Position numbers and translations under genes: made by a program. DNA of 64,000 bases, taken from assembly GCF_008245025.1 (NCBI RefSeq), contig NZ_CP043426.1:248001-312000 (forward strand), in the 5' to 3' direction. Position 1 is the stretch's first letter. Each line of letters starts with the position of its first letter. The notes beneath the pieces were generated by a model that did no database searches, was not told where the DNA came from, and saw only the letters and a program-made list of their open reading frames with translations. Shown here piece by piece: positions 1 to 8,825 of this stretch. The DNA comes from Campylobacter lari subsp. concheus (GTDB lineage: Bacteria; Campylobacterota; Campylobacteria; Campylobacterales; Campylobacteraceae).

Positions 1-1
1 T

Positions 2-94
2 GTTTTAATGGATGCTACAACTTATGTAGGTTATGCACCAAAATTAGTTGACGAGTTCTTAGAAAAAATCGCTAATGCACAAATTCTAAAGTAG
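2..94 (+). CDS. 3' end of a lyase-superfamily gene (partial)
   Basis: Thirty codons ending in TAG are visible and the gene continues upstream of the window. The residues DATTYVGYAPKLVDEFL resemble the end of the fumarase/aspartase/adenylosuccinate lyase superfamily, where a 'Y-x-G-x-A...V(D/E)' segment closes the helical bundle. Adenylosuccinate lyase or a 3-carboxymuconate cycloisomerase-like relative would both fit; the fragment is too short to decide. The next gene begins 6 bases after the stop, so the two are probably co-transcribed. Confidence 0.5.
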   Translation, partial: VLMDATTYVGYAPKLVDEFLEKIANAQILK

Positions 95-100
95 GAAAAA

Positions 101-1441
101 ATGTATTTAAGTGAAAAACTAGCCGAATTTATCGCAAATTTAGACTATGAAACTATTCCTAGTGAAGTAAAACAAAGAGCAAAAGAGCTTATGCTTGATG
201 CACTAGGAACAGCCCTAGCTGCTAAAAATGAAGCTTGTGTTTTAAATGCGACTAAGGCCTTTGAAGCTTTAAGTGTAAATCCTAGTGAAAAAAATTGGAG
301 TGGGGATAAAAAGCTTGATATAATTTATGCTGCGATGGTAAATGCTATTGCAGCACATGCCCTTGATTTTGATGATACTCATACTGAAGCTATTTTGCAC
401 GCTAGTGCTATTTTAACTCCGCTTTGTTTAACTTATGGATTTAGTGTAAGTAAAGATGGAAAAAAAGTTTTAAAAGCCTTTATTGTTGGTTGGGAAATTG
501 CTGCTAGAGTGGGTATAGCAAGCAAAGGAAGTTTCCATAAACGTGGCTTTCATACTACAGCTATAGCGGGAATTTTTGGTAGTGTAGCTGCAAATTGTGT
601 TTTACTTGATTTAAACAGAGAGCAAATCATCAATGCGTTAGGTTTAGCAGGAAGTTTTGCAAGTGGGGTAAATGAGTTTTTATCTAATGGATCTAATTCC
701 AAAGTTTTACATATAGCTAATGCTTTGAAAAATGGAATTTTAGTAGCAAATTTCGCAAAAGCTAATATGAGTGGTCCTTTGAGTATATTTGAAGGAAGGG
801 ATAATATTTTTAGAACTTTTGGCTTAGAAGATGAGTGTGATAAAAATGAACTTTGTAAGGGTTTGAATGAAATTTGGCAAGTAATGCAAGTTTCGTTAAA
901 ACCTTATCCAAGTTGTCATTTTGCACATGGACTTATTGATTGTGCTATGAGTTTAAGGAGCGATGGCTTAAAAGCACAAGATATTAAAAGTATACATTGT
1001 TTTGTAGATGAGGTGCCAATTTCATTTATCTGTGATCCAATAGAAGCAAAATACACTCCACAAAGTGCTTATGCGGCCAAGTTTTCCATGCCTTTTTTAA
1101 TGGCTTTAGCATTTTTTGATGGTAAAATTACTTTAAAATCTTATGAAGATTTAAATAGAGCTGAACTAATAGAATTTGCTAAAAAAATTAGCTATGAGAA
1201 GAGAAAATCTAGCGGTTTTCCTAAATACTTTCCAGGGCATTTAGAAGCTGTTTTAAATGATGGAAGAATAATTAAAAAAGATGTACTGATTAATAAAGGA
1301 AATTTTGATAATCCTTTAAGTTTTGATGAATTAAAAGATAAATTTCTTTCTAATGCTAGCATAGCACTTTCTTTAGAAAAGGCTGATGAATTAGTCAAAA
1401 AGCTTCAAAATTTAGAAAATCTAAATGATTTTGATTTCTAG
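101..1441 (+). CDS. MmgE/PrpD family protein
   Basis: This 446-residue protein has the family length and the characteristic HALDFDDTH stretch at residues 86-94, with a further conserved-looking region around KPYPSCHFAHG (about 267-277). The MmgE/PrpD family includes 2-methylcitrate dehydratase and cis-aconitate decarboxylase, which are cytoplasmic enzymes acting on tricarboxylates. The exact substrate cannot be read from sequence. An AGGAAAA ribosome-binding site overlaps the upstream stop and fixes the ATG. It follows a lyase-superfamily gene by 6 bases and ends in its own terminator, which suggests a two-gene or longer catabolic operon. No prpB or prpC is visible, so a propionate role is not supported here. 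Confidence 0.8.
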   Translation: MYLSEKLAEFIANLDYETIPSEVKQRAKELMLDALGTALAAKNEACVLNATKAFEALSVNPSEKNWSGDKKLDIIYAAMVNAIAAHALDFDDTHTEAILHASAILTPLCLTYGFSVSKDGKKVLKAFIVGWEIAARVGIASKGSFHKRGFHTTAIAGIFGSVAANCVLLDLNREQIINALGLAGSFASGVNEFLSNGSNSKVLHIANALKNGILVANFAKANMSGPLSIFEGRDNIFRTFGLEDECDKNELCKGLNEIWQVMQVSLKPYPSCHFAHGLIDCAMSLRSDGLKAQDIKSIHCFVDEVPISFICDPIEAKYTPQSAYAAKFSMPFLMALAFFDGKITLKSYEDLNRAELIEFAKKISYEKRKSSGFPKYFPGHLEAVLNDGRIIKKDVLINKGNFDNPLSFDELKDKFLSNASIALSLEKADELVKKLQNLENLNDFDF

Positions 1442-1474
1442 CAATCTCATTTTTTGAGATTGCTTATTATTTTA
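1441..1474 (+). terminator. Rho-independent terminator after the MmgE/PrpD gene
   Basis: A 9-bp perfect stem (GCAATCTCA, 1441-1449, with TGAGATTGC, 1455-1463) encloses a TTTTT loop and is followed by a T-rich run. The hairpin starts on the last base of the stop codon. Confidence 0.85.
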
Positions 1475-1498
1475 AAAAATAAATAATTTAATTTTTTA

Positions 1499-1504
1499 TA
1501 TAAT
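1499..1504 (+). promoter_or_regulatory. Candidate -10 box for feoAB
   Basis: TATAAT lies 30 bases before the feoA ATG in a very AT-rich stretch with no clear -35, as is usual for Campylobacter sigma-70 promoters. Iron (Fur) control is expected for feoAB, but I see no convincing Fur palindrome. Confidence 0.5.
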
Positions 1505-1533
1505 GTTTTATCTTAGTTTTTGTAAGGAAAAAC

Positions 1534-1761
1534 ATGACTTTAGATGCATTAAAAGATAATGAAGAAGCTATTATAGTAGGCTTTGAAGCAGATAAACAAC
1601 TCCAATCAAGACTTTTTAGTTTTGGTTTTGCAAAAAACAAAAAAGTTAAAAAAATTCGCTCTTCTATTGCAAATTCTACTATTATGGTAGAACTTGATAC
1701 AACTTGCGTGATTTTACGCTCAAGTGAAGCAAAAATAATACAAATTTCAAAAGAGTTTTAA
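1534..1761 (+). CDS. feoA: FeoA, ferrous iron transport accessory protein
   Basis: The 75-residue product is a small SH3-like FeoA protein. It has the typical 'SRLFSFGF...G/K' core at residues 25-33 and a basic strand (KKVKKIRSS). FeoA is a cytosolic partner that acts on the FeoB ferrous iron transporter. An AAGGA ribosome-binding site sits 4-8 bases before the ATG. The stop TAA shares its last A with the feoB start codon, so translation is coupled. Confidence 0.92.
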   Translation: MTLDALKDNEEAIIVGFEADKQLQSRLFSFGFAKNKKVKKIRSSIANSTIMVELDTTCVILRSSEAKIIQISKEF

Positions 1762-3785
1762 TGAAAAAAATCATCATTGCTTTAGTAGGTCAGCCAAATG
1801 TTGGTAAAAGTTTATTAATTAACGCACTTTGCAAAGCTAATATGAAAGTTGGAAATTTTAGCGGTGTTACAGTTGAAAAAGCTGAGGCTAGATTAGTTTA
1901 TAAAAATTATGAGTTTAAATTTATAGATTTACCAGGAACTTATGCATTAGATGGTTATAGCGAAGAAGAAAAAATTACAAAAGATTTTTTAAGAAAAGGC
2001 GAATTTGATCTTGTAGTAAATGTACTTGATTCTACAAATTTAGAGCGTAATTTGATTTTGAGTGCATCTTTAATAGATGCTAAAATCAAAATGATTATGG
2101 CTTTAAATATGCAAGATGAAGCTAAAAATGAAGGTTTTAGTATAGATTTTAAAATTTTATCCCAACTTCTAAATACACCTTGTCTTGGCGTGTGTGCTAA
2201 AACCAAAGAAAATCTAAATGTACTTTTGGATTTAATTATTTCAACCCATGAAGCTAAATTTGAAGCTAAAGAGCGTGTTTATAGTGATATTATAGAAGAA
2301 GAACTTGCAAAAATAAGTGGTTTTTTAAATCAAAATGAAATTACTTATTTAGATTTTTCTACAAAAGATTTAGCACTTGCTTTACTTAAAAATGAAGCTA
2401 GTATAGTCATTTCACACGCTTTGAGAAAAATACTTGATGAAGCTTTGGAAAAAATTTATATGGCATATCATAGTAAAGATATAGAAAGTATTTTTAAAGA
2501 AGAGCTGATTGCTTTTGCAAATGGTATATGTGCTAAGGTTTTAAGCAAGGGTGTTAAGTATAAAAATCATACCAAGGAAATAGATTCTATTTTAATCAAT
2601 AAATTTTTAGGAATTCCTATATTTTTGTTTTTTATGTGGGCTTTATTTCAACTAACCTTTACTTTAGGTCAAATCCCTATGGATTATATAGAAATATTTT
2701 TTGCTAATTTAGGTGATATGGTAAAAAATAATATTAGCAATGAATTTATTGCTTCAGCCTTAGCTGATGGTGTTTTAGGTGGAGTTGGTGCGGTTATAAC
2801 TTTTTTACCAAATATTATGATTTTATTTTTTGGCATAGCTTTGCTTGAAACAACTGGATATATGGCTAGGGTTGCGTTTTTATTAGATGGAATTTTATAT
2901 AAATTTGGCTTACATGGTAAAAGTTTTATCCCTTTAATCACGGGTTTTGGCTGTTCAGTGCCTGCATTTATGGCTACAAGAACTTTAAAAAATAAAAAAG
3001 ATAGATTATTAACTCTTTTTATTATTAATTTTATGAGTTGTGGCGCAAGGCTTCCTGTATATGTGCTTTTTGTTGGAGTGTTTTTTCCTGCTGATGTGGC
3101 GGGAAATTATCTTTTTGGGATTTATCTTTTGGGTGCATTTTTGGGTTTGATTGCAGCTAAAATTTTAAGAATGAGTGCTTTTAGAGGACAAGATGAACCC
3201 TTTGTAATGGAAATGCCAAAATATAGAATGCCAAATTGGAATTTAGTATGGTTTATGGTGCTTAACAAAGCCAAAATGTATTTAAAAAAAGCAGGAACAT
3301 TTATTTTGATAGCTTCTTTGCTTATTTGGTTTGCAAGTAATTTTCCTACACAAGAAAATAATACTCAAGATGCTTTAACTCAAGAACTTCAGATAGAAAA
3401 TAGTTATCTTGGACAATTTGGCAAGGCAATAGAGCCTATTTTTGCTCCACTTGGCTTTGATTGGAAACTTAGTGTATCTTTGGTAAGTGGTTTAGCTGCT
3501 AAAGAAGTGATGATTTCTACTATGGGTGTGCTTTATTCTTTAGGTGATGAAGTTGACGAGACAAGTTTAAATTTACAAGAAGCTATAAAAGAAAACATCC
3601 CTTTTAGCACAGCAGTTGCTTTTATACTTTTTGTTATGATTTATAATCCTTGCTTTGCAGCAACTATAGTTTTTGCTAAAGAAGCAGGAAGTAAAAAATA
3701 TGCATGGTATCTTTTTATATTTACATCTTTATGTGCGTATTTGGTTGCTTTTGTAGGGATTAATATTACTAAATTAATAATTTAA
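1761..3785 (+). CDS. feoB: FeoB, ferrous iron transporter
   Basis: This 674-residue inner-membrane protein imports Fe2+. The N-terminal G-protein domain shows G1 GQPNVGKS (10-17), a G2-type GNFSGVTVE loop (31-39), G3 DLPG (56-59) and G4 NMQD (116-119). From about residue 280 a polytopic membrane part follows, with two Gate-like segments (around GFGCSVPAFMATRTL and GLAAKEVMIST). These are the hallmarks of FeoB. The start overlaps the feoA stop by one base. A stem-loop follows immediately and separates it from the convergent tenA gene. The reading frame is intact with no truncation. Confidence 0.96.
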   Translation: MKKIIIALVGQPNVGKSLLINALCKANMKVGNFSGVTVEKAEARLVYKNYEFKFIDLPGTYALDGYSEEEKITKDFLRKGEFDLVVNVLDSTNLERNLILSASLIDAKIKMIMALNMQDEAKNEGFSIDFKILSQLLNTPCLGVCAKTKENLNVLLDLIISTHEAKFEAKERVYSDIIEEELAKISGFLNQNEITYLDFSTKDLALALLKNEASIVISHALRKILDEALEKIYMAYHSKDIESIFKEELIAFANGICAKVLSKGVKYKNHTKEIDSILINKFLGIPIFLFFMWALFQLTFTLGQIPMDYIEIFFANLGDMVKNNISNEFIASALADGVLGGVGAVITFLPNIMILFFGIALLETTGYMARVAFLLDGILYKFGLHGKSFIPLITGFGCSVPAFMATRTLKNKKDRLLTLFIINFMSCGARLPVYVLFVGVFFPADVAGNYLFGIYLLGAFLGLIAAKILRMSAFRGQDEPFVMEMPKYRMPNWNLVWFMVLNKAKMYLKKAGTFILIASLLIWFASNFPTQENNTQDALTQELQIENSYLGQFGKAIEPIFAPLGFDWKLSVSLVSGLAAKEVMISTMGVLYSLGDEVDETSLNLQEAIKENIPFSTAVAFILFVMIYNPCFAATIVFAKEAGSKKYAWYLFIFTSLCAYLVAFVGINITKLII

Positions 3786-3806
3786 TCATCTTTATGATGA
3801 TTAAAT
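3781..3806. terminator. Bidirectional stem-loop between feoB and tenA
   Basis: A perfect 10-bp stem (TTTAATCATC at 3781-3790, GATGATTAAA at 3796-3805) with a TTTAT loop spans the feoB stop and the last codons of the convergent tenA gene. It could terminate transcription from both sides. Confidence 0.7.
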
Positions 3807-4466
3807 TTCCATTTTTTGTTCTAAAGAGTGCTGCCAAAAGGCTGTTTCAAGTCTTACAGTGGTATAAAAAATTTCGTTTAATTTTTTAAATTTTTCTTCA
3901 CTAATACTATTTGCATAAGAATTAAAAAAGTCTTTAAATTCTTTGATTTCATCTTGAAATTCTTTACCTGCATAGGTTAAAATCCATTCTTTATAAGGAT
4001 GAATTTCTAAGCTTTTTTCATCAAGTCCTTTATAAATTTCTTCTCCTATGCATGCATAACCTATAGCACAAGCACTTAAGGCACACAGCATATCTAAATA
4101 ATCTCCATTTTGTCCTACACTTAGTAAGTATCTTGTGTAAGCAATATTAGTTAAACTTTCATCTTTATAGTTTAGTTTTTCTACATCAATGCCTAGCTTT
4201 AAAATACTTCTGTGAAGCTCTAATTCTCCTTCTAAAGTATAGTTTTGATTTTTAATGGCAAATTGAATTTCTTTAGCATTGTTTGCATTTAAAGCAAGCA
4301 AAGCATAGCATTTTGCGTAATTGTTTAAAAAGATATAATCTTGTTTAAGATAAAACAAAAATACATCTTTTTCTAAAGTGCTATTTTGAAGTTTTTTTAC
4401 AAATTCATGATGGATGTATTGATTCCAAATTTTTTTATTTTCTTTTATAAGTTTATCTAAAAGCAT
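3801..4466 (-). CDS. tenA: TenA family protein (thiaminase II-like)
   Basis: The 221-residue all-helical protein matches TenA. It has QDY at 42-44, a Cys in the ALSACAIGY stretch (C133), a Tyr-rich WILTYAG segment (161-167), and the C-terminal Glu of LETAFWQ (E207), which corresponds to the family's catalytic acid. TenA enzymes hydrolyse aminopyrimidine breakdown products so that thiamine can be salvaged in the cytoplasm. No TPP riboswitch (CTGAGA core) is visible upstream. The gene stands alone, convergent with feoB and divergent from acpP. Confidence 0.88.
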   Translation of the reverse strand: MLLDKLIKENKKIWNQYIHHEFVKKLQNSTLEKDVFLFYLKQDYIFLNNYAKCYALLALNANNAKEIQFAIKNQNYTLEGELELHRSILKLGIDVEKLNYKDESLTNIAYTRYLLSVGQNGDYLDMLCALSACAIGYACIGEEIYKGLDEKSLEIHPYKEWILTYAGKEFQDEIKEFKDFFNSYANSISEEKFKKLNEIFYTTVRLETAFWQHSLEQKMEI

Positions 4467-4574
4467 AATTTTCCTTTGTTAAAAATTAAGCTTTTATTTA
4501 AACACAGATAATTAAATTTTTCGTAATAATCTTTAATTTTTAACTTTTTAAACAAGAAATTTATTTTTTTATTG

Positions 4575-4580
4575 TAAAAT
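4575..4580 (+). promoter_or_regulatory. Candidate -10 box for acpP
   Basis: TAAAAT preceded by TTG lies 31 bases before acpP in a T-rich tract. It is the best -10-like element in the 145-base tenA/acpP intergenic region, in which nothing else was seen. Confidence 0.4.
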
Positions 4581-4611
4581 GTGGTTTAATTTTTTAAACT
4601 AGGAGATAAAA

Positions 4612-4845
4612 ATGGCAATTTTTGATGATGTAAAAAAAGTAGTTGTTGAGCAACTTAGTGTTGATGAAGATGCGGTTAAAATGGAATCTAAAATCATTGA
4701 AGATTTAGGTGCAGATTCTTTAGATGTTGTTGAATTAGTTATGGCTTTAGAAGAAAAATTTGATGTAGAAATTCCAGACAGTGATGCTGAAAAACTAGTA
4801 AAAATTGAAGATGTTGTTAATTATATAGAAAATCTTCAAAAATAA
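4612..4845 (+). CDS. acpP: Acyl carrier protein
   Basis: The 77-residue acidic protein has the DSLDVVE phosphopantetheine motif with Ser36 as the attachment site. It carries growing acyl chains in type II fatty acid synthesis in the cytoplasm. An AGGAG ribosome-binding site precedes the ATG. It is followed after 26 bases by fabF and then accA, a fatty-acid operon order also known in C. jejuni. Confidence 0.98.
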   Translation: MAIFDDVKKVVVEQLSVDEDAVKMESKIIEDLGADSLDVVELVMALEEKFDVEIPDSDAEKLVKIEDVVNYIENLQK

Positions 4846-4871
4846 TTTTAATTTCTAATAAGGAGTGCGGT

Positions 4872-6086
4872 TTGAAACGCGTTGTAGTAACAGGTATAGG
4901 AATGATCAATGCCCTTGGTTTAGACAAAGATAGCTCATTTAAAGCAATTTGTGATGGTAAAAGTGGCGTTGATAAAATCACTCTTTTTGATACCACTGAT
5001 TTTCCAGTGCAAATTGCTGCTGAAGTAAAAAATTTTGATCCTTTAAGTGTTTGTGATGCTAAAGAGGTTAAAAAAATAGATCGTTTTATACAACTTGGTA
5101 TTAAAGCAGCAAGAGAAGCTATGGAAGATGCTAAATTTGATGAAACTTTAAACAAAGAAGAATTTGGTGTAGTTTCAGCAGCTGGTATAGGTGGTTTACC
5201 AAATATAGAAAAAAATTCCGTTACTTGCGCACAGCGTGGACCACGTAAAATTACTCCTTTTTTTATACCATCAGCTTTAGTTAATATGCTTGGTGGGATC
5301 ATTTCAATCGAGCATGGATTGCAAGGACCAAATATCTCATGTGTAACTGCTTGTGCAGCAGGAACTCATGCTATAGGTGAAGCTTATAAAAGCATAGCCT
5401 TGGGCAATGCAGATAAAATGCTTGTAGTAGGTGCTGAAGCAGCCATTTGTGCTGTAGGTATAGGTGGCTTTGCTGCCATGAAAGCTCTTTCTACTAGAAA
5501 TGATGATCCAGCTAAGGCTTCAAGACCATTTGACAAAGAAAGAGATGGTTTTGTGATGGGTGAGGGTGCTGGTGCTTTAGTGTTTGAAGAGTATGAGGCT
5601 GCTAAAAAACGTGGAGCTAAGATTTATGCTGAGTTGGTAGGTTTTGGTGAAAGTGCAGATGCGCATCATATTACTTCACCTACTTTAGAAGGGCCATTGC
5701 GTGCTATGAAAAAAGCTTTAAAAATGGCAGGAAATCTAAAAGTAGATTATATTAATGCACACGGAACTTCTACTCCGGTAAATGATAAAAATGAAACAGC
5801 AGCAATTAAAGAGCTTTTTAAAGATCAAATTCCTTTAATCAGTTCTACAAAAGGTCAAACAGGTCATTGCTTGGGTGCTGCTGGTGCTATTGAGGCTGTT
5901 ATTTCTTTAATGGCGCTTGATCAAGGTATATTGCCACCAACTATCAATCAAATCGTAGCAGATGAAAATTGTGATCTTGATTATATACCAAATACTGCAA
6001 GAAAAAGTGAAGTTAATGTCGTAATGAGCAATTCTTTTGGTTTTGGTGGGACAAATGGTTGTGTGATTTTCAAAAAAGTAGATTAA
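4872..6086 (+). CDS. fabF: FabF, beta-ketoacyl-ACP synthase II
   Basis: The 404-residue enzyme condenses malonyl-ACP with acyl-ACP. The Cys-His-His catalytic triad is visible: C161 in TACAAGTH, H295 in NAHGTSTP and H330 in [11 protein letters not shown]. Length and motifs are those of KAS II. The start is TTG at 4872, six bases after an AGGAG ribosome-binding site, and no in-frame ATG gives the conserved N-terminus KRVVVTGIG. accA begins one base after the stop. Confidence 0.97.
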   Translation: MKRVVVTGIGMINALGLDKDSSFKAICDGKSGVDKITLFDTTDFPVQIAAEVKNFDPLSVCDAKEVKKIDRFIQLGIKAAREAMEDAKFDETLNKEEFGVVSAAGIGGLPNIEKNSVTCAQRGPRKITPFFIPSALVNMLGGIISIEHGLQGPNISCVTACAAGTHAIGEAYKSIALGNADKMLVVGAEAAICAVGIGGFAAMKALSTRNDDPAKASRPFDKERDGFVMGEGAGALVFEEYEAAKKRGAKIYAELVGFGESADAHHITSPTLEGPLRAMKKALKMAGNLKVDYINAHGTSTPVNDKNETAAIKELFKDQIPLISSTKGQTGHCLGAAGAIEAVISLMALDQGILPPTINQIVADENCDLDYIPNTARKSEVNVVMSNSFGFGGTNGCVIFKKVD

Positions 6087-6087
6087 T

Positions 6088-7023
6088 ATGGCTTCTTATT
6101 TAGATTTTGAAAAAAATATTCAGCAAATTGATGAAGATTTAGCAAATGCTAAAATCAAAGGTGATGATGAAGCGGTAAAAATTTTAGAAAAAAATCTTGA
6201 AAAAGAAACTCAAAAAGTTTATAAAAATTTAAGCGATTATCAACGCTTACAGCTTGCAAGACATCCTGATCGTCCTTATGCACTTGATTATATCCAAGCT
6301 ATATTAAGCGATGCTTATGAAATTCATGGCGATCGTGCTTTTAGAGATGATCCTGCTATTGTGTGTTATGCAGGTTATATAGGTGGTAAAAAAGTTATTG
6401 TTATAGGTGAGCAAAAAGGTAGAGGTACTAAAGATAAACTTCATAGAAATTTTGGTATGCCTCATCCTGAAGGTTATAGAAAAGCCTTAAGAGTAGCAAA
6501 AATAGCTGAGAAATTTGACATACCGGTGTTATTTTTAGTAGATACTCCAGGTGCTTACCCGGGAGTGGGTGCTGAAGAGCGTGGTCAAAGTGAAGCTATA
6601 GCTAGAAATTTATATGAGTTAAGTGCCCTTAAAACAATCACTATAGCAGTAGTTATAGGCGAAGGTGGAAGTGGTGGTGCTTTAGCCATAGGAGTAGCTG
6701 ATAAACTTGCTATGATGAAAAATTCAGTTTTTTCTGTGATTTCACCTGAGGGTTGTGCTGCTATTTTATGGAATGATCCGTCAAAAAGTGAAGCTGCAAC
6801 TAAAGCAATGAAAGTAACTGCTGATGATTTAAAAACTCAGGGTTTAATTGATGATGTCATCGATGAGCCTATAAGTGGAGCTCATAGAGATAAAGAAAAT
6901 GCTATTAAAAATTTAAGTGATTATGTAGTAAAAGCTATAGAAGAATTAGAACAATACGATAAGCGTGAGTTGGCAGCATTAAGAATGCAAAAGATCTTTA
7001 AATTTGGAGCTTTTTCTGAATGA
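6088..7023 (+). CDS. accA: AccA, acetyl-CoA carboxylase carboxyltransferase alpha subunit
   Basis: The 311-residue protein carries the crotonase-fold alpha-carboxyltransferase signatures [16 protein letters not shown] (about 151-166) and [10 protein letters not shown] (about 193-202). It works with AccD to transfer the carboxyl group from carboxybiotin to acetyl-CoA, the first committed step of fatty acid synthesis. It is translationally linked to fabF with a 1-base gap. A terminator hairpin follows. Confidence 0.97.
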   Translation: MASYLDFEKNIQQIDEDLANAKIKGDDEAVKILEKNLEKETQKVYKNLSDYQRLQLARHPDRPYALDYIQAILSDAYEIHGDRAFRDDPAIVCYAGYIGGKKVIVIGEQKGRGTKDKLHRNFGMPHPEGYRKALRVAKIAEKFDIPVLFLVDTPGAYPGVGAEERGQSEAIARNLYELSALKTITIAVVIGEGGSGGALAIGVADKLAMMKNSVFSVISPEGCAAILWNDPSKSEAATKAMKVTADDLKTQGLIDDVIDEPISGAHRDKENAIKNLSDYVVKAIEELEQYDKRELAALRMQKIFKFGAFSE

Positions 7024-7053
7024 TTTGCATTTTTATGCAAATTTCAACTTTTT
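7023..7053 (+). terminator. Terminator of the acpP-fabF-accA operon
   Basis: An 8-bp stem (ATTTGCAT, 7023-7030, with ATGCAAAT, 7035-7042) and a TTTT loop are followed by a T run. Confidence 0.75.
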
Positions 7054-7068
7054 TTAAAAAAACTATTG

Positions 7069-7074
7069 TATAAT
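7069..7074 (+). promoter_or_regulatory. -10 box for tRNA-Phe
   Basis: TATAAT preceded by TTG sits 18 bases before the mature tRNA 5' end. Confidence 0.6.
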
Positions 7075-7091
7075 TACAACTTCAATTCAGT

Positions 7092-7167
7092 GGTTGGATA
7101 GCTCAGTCGGTAGAGCAGCAGACTGAAAATCTGCGTGTCGGCAGTTCGATTCTGCCTCTAACCACCA
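7092..7167 (+). tRNA. tRNA-Phe (anticodon GAA)
   Basis: The 76-base cloverleaf has acceptor arms GGTTGGA/TCTAACC (one G-T pair), a D arm GCTC...GAGC, an anticodon stem GCAGA/TCTGC around CTGAAAA with GAA at 7125-7127, and a T arm GGCAG-TTCGATT-CTGCC. The discriminator A and CCA end are encoded (7164-7167). It lies about 0.9 kb before the capsule locus. I found no second copy of its 3' end that would mark an integration site. Confidence 0.97.
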
Positions 7168-7170
7168 TCT

Positions 7171-7968
7171 TCATTTTCTATTGTAAAATTCATCTAATTC
7201 TTGAAGTTCATTTTCATTAAATCCTGCTTGGATTCTAGCTGTTTTGTTATATACTTTTCCTAAAAGATTAAATTCTTTATATTTTATACAAAGATTGATA
7301 TAATTATCATTTTCTTTTTTGGCATAATTCCACCAAAAATCCCCTTTATTTACATGTTTTATTTCGTCATTTAATATAATGGTAAAAATTTCATTGAATA
7401 AACTTTTTATAGGATGATTAGTTGTGCTTAACTTTTCTAAAACAAAAGGATTAGCATCAAGTCCTTTAGCTTCAAGTCCTCTATGCACTATACCCATTCT
7501 GTGAGCAAGATTATCTTTGGTCAAAAATAAAGCTTTTTCAAGATTATCATGAGCATGGAAATCTCCATATTTAAAACCAAGTTCATTTAAAGTTTTTTCT
7601 AAAAGTAAAAAATGCTTAATTTCTTCATCTGCTACTTCAAGCCAATCTTGATAAAATTTCAATGGCAAGTTTTTAAATCTATAACTAGCATCCAAGGCTA
7701 AGTTTATAGCACTATATTCTATATGTGCAACTGAATGTAATATTTTTGCTAAAGATAAAGTGCTATTTGCCTCTTTTGGACGCCTTATTTTCATAGGATG
7801 AAGGATTTTAACTTGTGAGTTTTCGCAAATGATCGCTTCATGGAAATGATTAAAATCATACAAATTAGTTTTAAAATTTTCGTAAAATTCATTAAATAGT
7901 TCAATTTTTTCAAAAGTATTTTTATGATATAAAATTTTTTCTAATTCCTCAAAGAAATTTCTTTTCAT
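7171..7968 (-). CDS. DUF455 family ferritin-like protein
   Basis: The 265-residue protein resembles the DUF455 (COG2833) ferritin-like family. It has paired carboxylate/His helices, for example AHIEYSAINLALD, DEEIKHFLLLE and NDEIKHVNKGDFWW, which would form a di-iron four-helix bundle. Some relatives are compared with the tRNA hydroxylase MiaE, but the function of DUF455 is not established. It ends 4 bases after the tRNA-Phe gene on the opposite strand and is divergent from kpsM. Confidence 0.8.
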   Translation of the reverse strand: MKRNFFEELEKILYHKNTFEKIELFNEFYENFKTNLYDFNHFHEAIICENSQVKILHPMKIRRPKEANSTLSLAKILHSVAHIEYSAINLALDASYRFKNLPLKFYQDWLEVADEEIKHFLLLEKTLNELGFKYGDFHAHDNLEKALFLTKDNLAHRMGIVHRGLEAKGLDANPFVLEKLSTTNHPIKSLFNEIFTIILNDEIKHVNKGDFWWNYAKKENDNYINLCIKYKEFNLLGKVYNKTARIQAGFNENELQELDEFYNRK

Positions 7969-8004
7969 TTTAAACCTTATTAAATATTATATAAGATAAA
8001 AAAG

Positions 8005-8010
8005 TATAAT
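8005..8010 (+). promoter_or_regulatory. Candidate -10 box for the capsule operon (kpsM)
   Basis: TATAAT lies 38 bases upstream of the kpsM ATG in the 80-base divergent gap with the DUF455 gene. No -35 is recognisable. An AAAAGG ribosome-binding site (8031-8036) sits rather far (12 bases) from the ATG. Confidence 0.5.
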
Positions 8011-8048
8011 ATAAAAATTTTGAAAATTTAAAAAGGTTTGCTAAAAAT

Positions 8049-8825
8049 ATGTTTAATGTCATACATGCTCTTTTTTTTAGAGAGTTAAAGACAAGATTTG
8101 GTATTAATAAATATTTGGGCTATTTCTGGGTAATCGGTGAGCCTATGATGGTAGTTTTGGTAATTACTTCTCTCGTGGCAGCTATTAGAGAATTTCATCA
8201 TCAAATTATGCCTGAGGGCGTTTCTATCTTTTTATTTTTAGCAGTAGGAATTATACCATTTTTTATGTTTAGAAGTATTATTAATCAGCTTTTAAATGGT
8301 ATAGGTGCAAATTTGGCGCTATATGCTTACAAGCCAGTAAGACCTATACATGTATTTATTGCTAGAACTATGCTTGAGTTTTGCATTTATTTTACTATTT
8401 TTATTTGTGTAATGTTTTTAGCGGGTTGGTTTTTACATATGCAAGTTATACCTAAGCATTTTTTAGAAGTGATGTTTTCACTTTTTTTGCTTGTAGTGTT
8501 TGGTTTTGCTATGGGGATGTGTTTTGCTATAGCGGGACATTTTGCGGAACCTTTAAAAATGGCATTGGGTTATTTAAATGCTATTTTATATTGGACTTCC
8601 TTGGTGGTATTTCCTGTGTGGGTAGTTCCAAAACCTATTTTAGATATTTTATATTATAATCCATTTTTGCATATTATGGAACTTTTAAAATATAATTTTT
8701 TTCAAAATTATCCATTACTTGATGATTATAATTATTACTATCCTATTGTATGTTTGAGTGTGATTTTATTTCTAGGTTTGTTTTTTTACTATTTTACTAG
8801 AGAAAAGTTGATAGCAGTACGATGA
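8049..8825 (+). CDS. kpsM: KpsM, capsule ABC transporter permease
   Basis: The 258-residue inner-membrane protein has about six hydrophobic segments, the family start FFRELKTRFGINKYLGYFW and a C-terminal VRxx tail, as in ABC-2 polysaccharide permeases. With KpsT it moves the lipid-linked capsule chain across the inner membrane. Its stop overlaps the kpsT start by 4 bases. It is the first gene of the long plus-strand capsule cluster. Confidence 0.95.
   Translation: MFNVIHALFFRELKTRFGINKYLGYFWVIGEPMMVVLVITSLVAAIREFHHQIMPEGVSIFLFLAVGIIPFFMFRSIINQLLNGIGANLALYAYKPVRPIHVFIARTMLEFCIYFTIFICVMFLAGWFLHMQVIPKHFLEVMFSLFLLVVFGFAMGMCFAIAGHFAEPLKMALGYLNAILYWTSLVVFPVWVVPKPILDILYYNPFLHIMELLKYNFFQNYPLLDDYNYYYPIVCLSVILFLGLFFYYFTREKLIAVR

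Noticed and set aside
1475-1533. Fur box upstream of feoA
   Set aside because: The region is almost pure A and T, so partial matches carry little information; regulation by Fur remains likely on general knowledge only.
4467-4611. TPP riboswitch upstream of tenA
   Set aside because: The 145-base gap lacks the CTGAGA and related core sequences on the relevant strand.
4817-5302. Antisense frame of 161 codons opposite fabF
   Set aside because: Overlaps a certain fabF frame and shows no recognisable domain.
7092-8048. tRNA-Phe as an integration site for the capsule locus
   Set aside because: No second copy of the tRNA 3' end, no integrase, and a conserved-type gene lies between the tRNA and kpsM.
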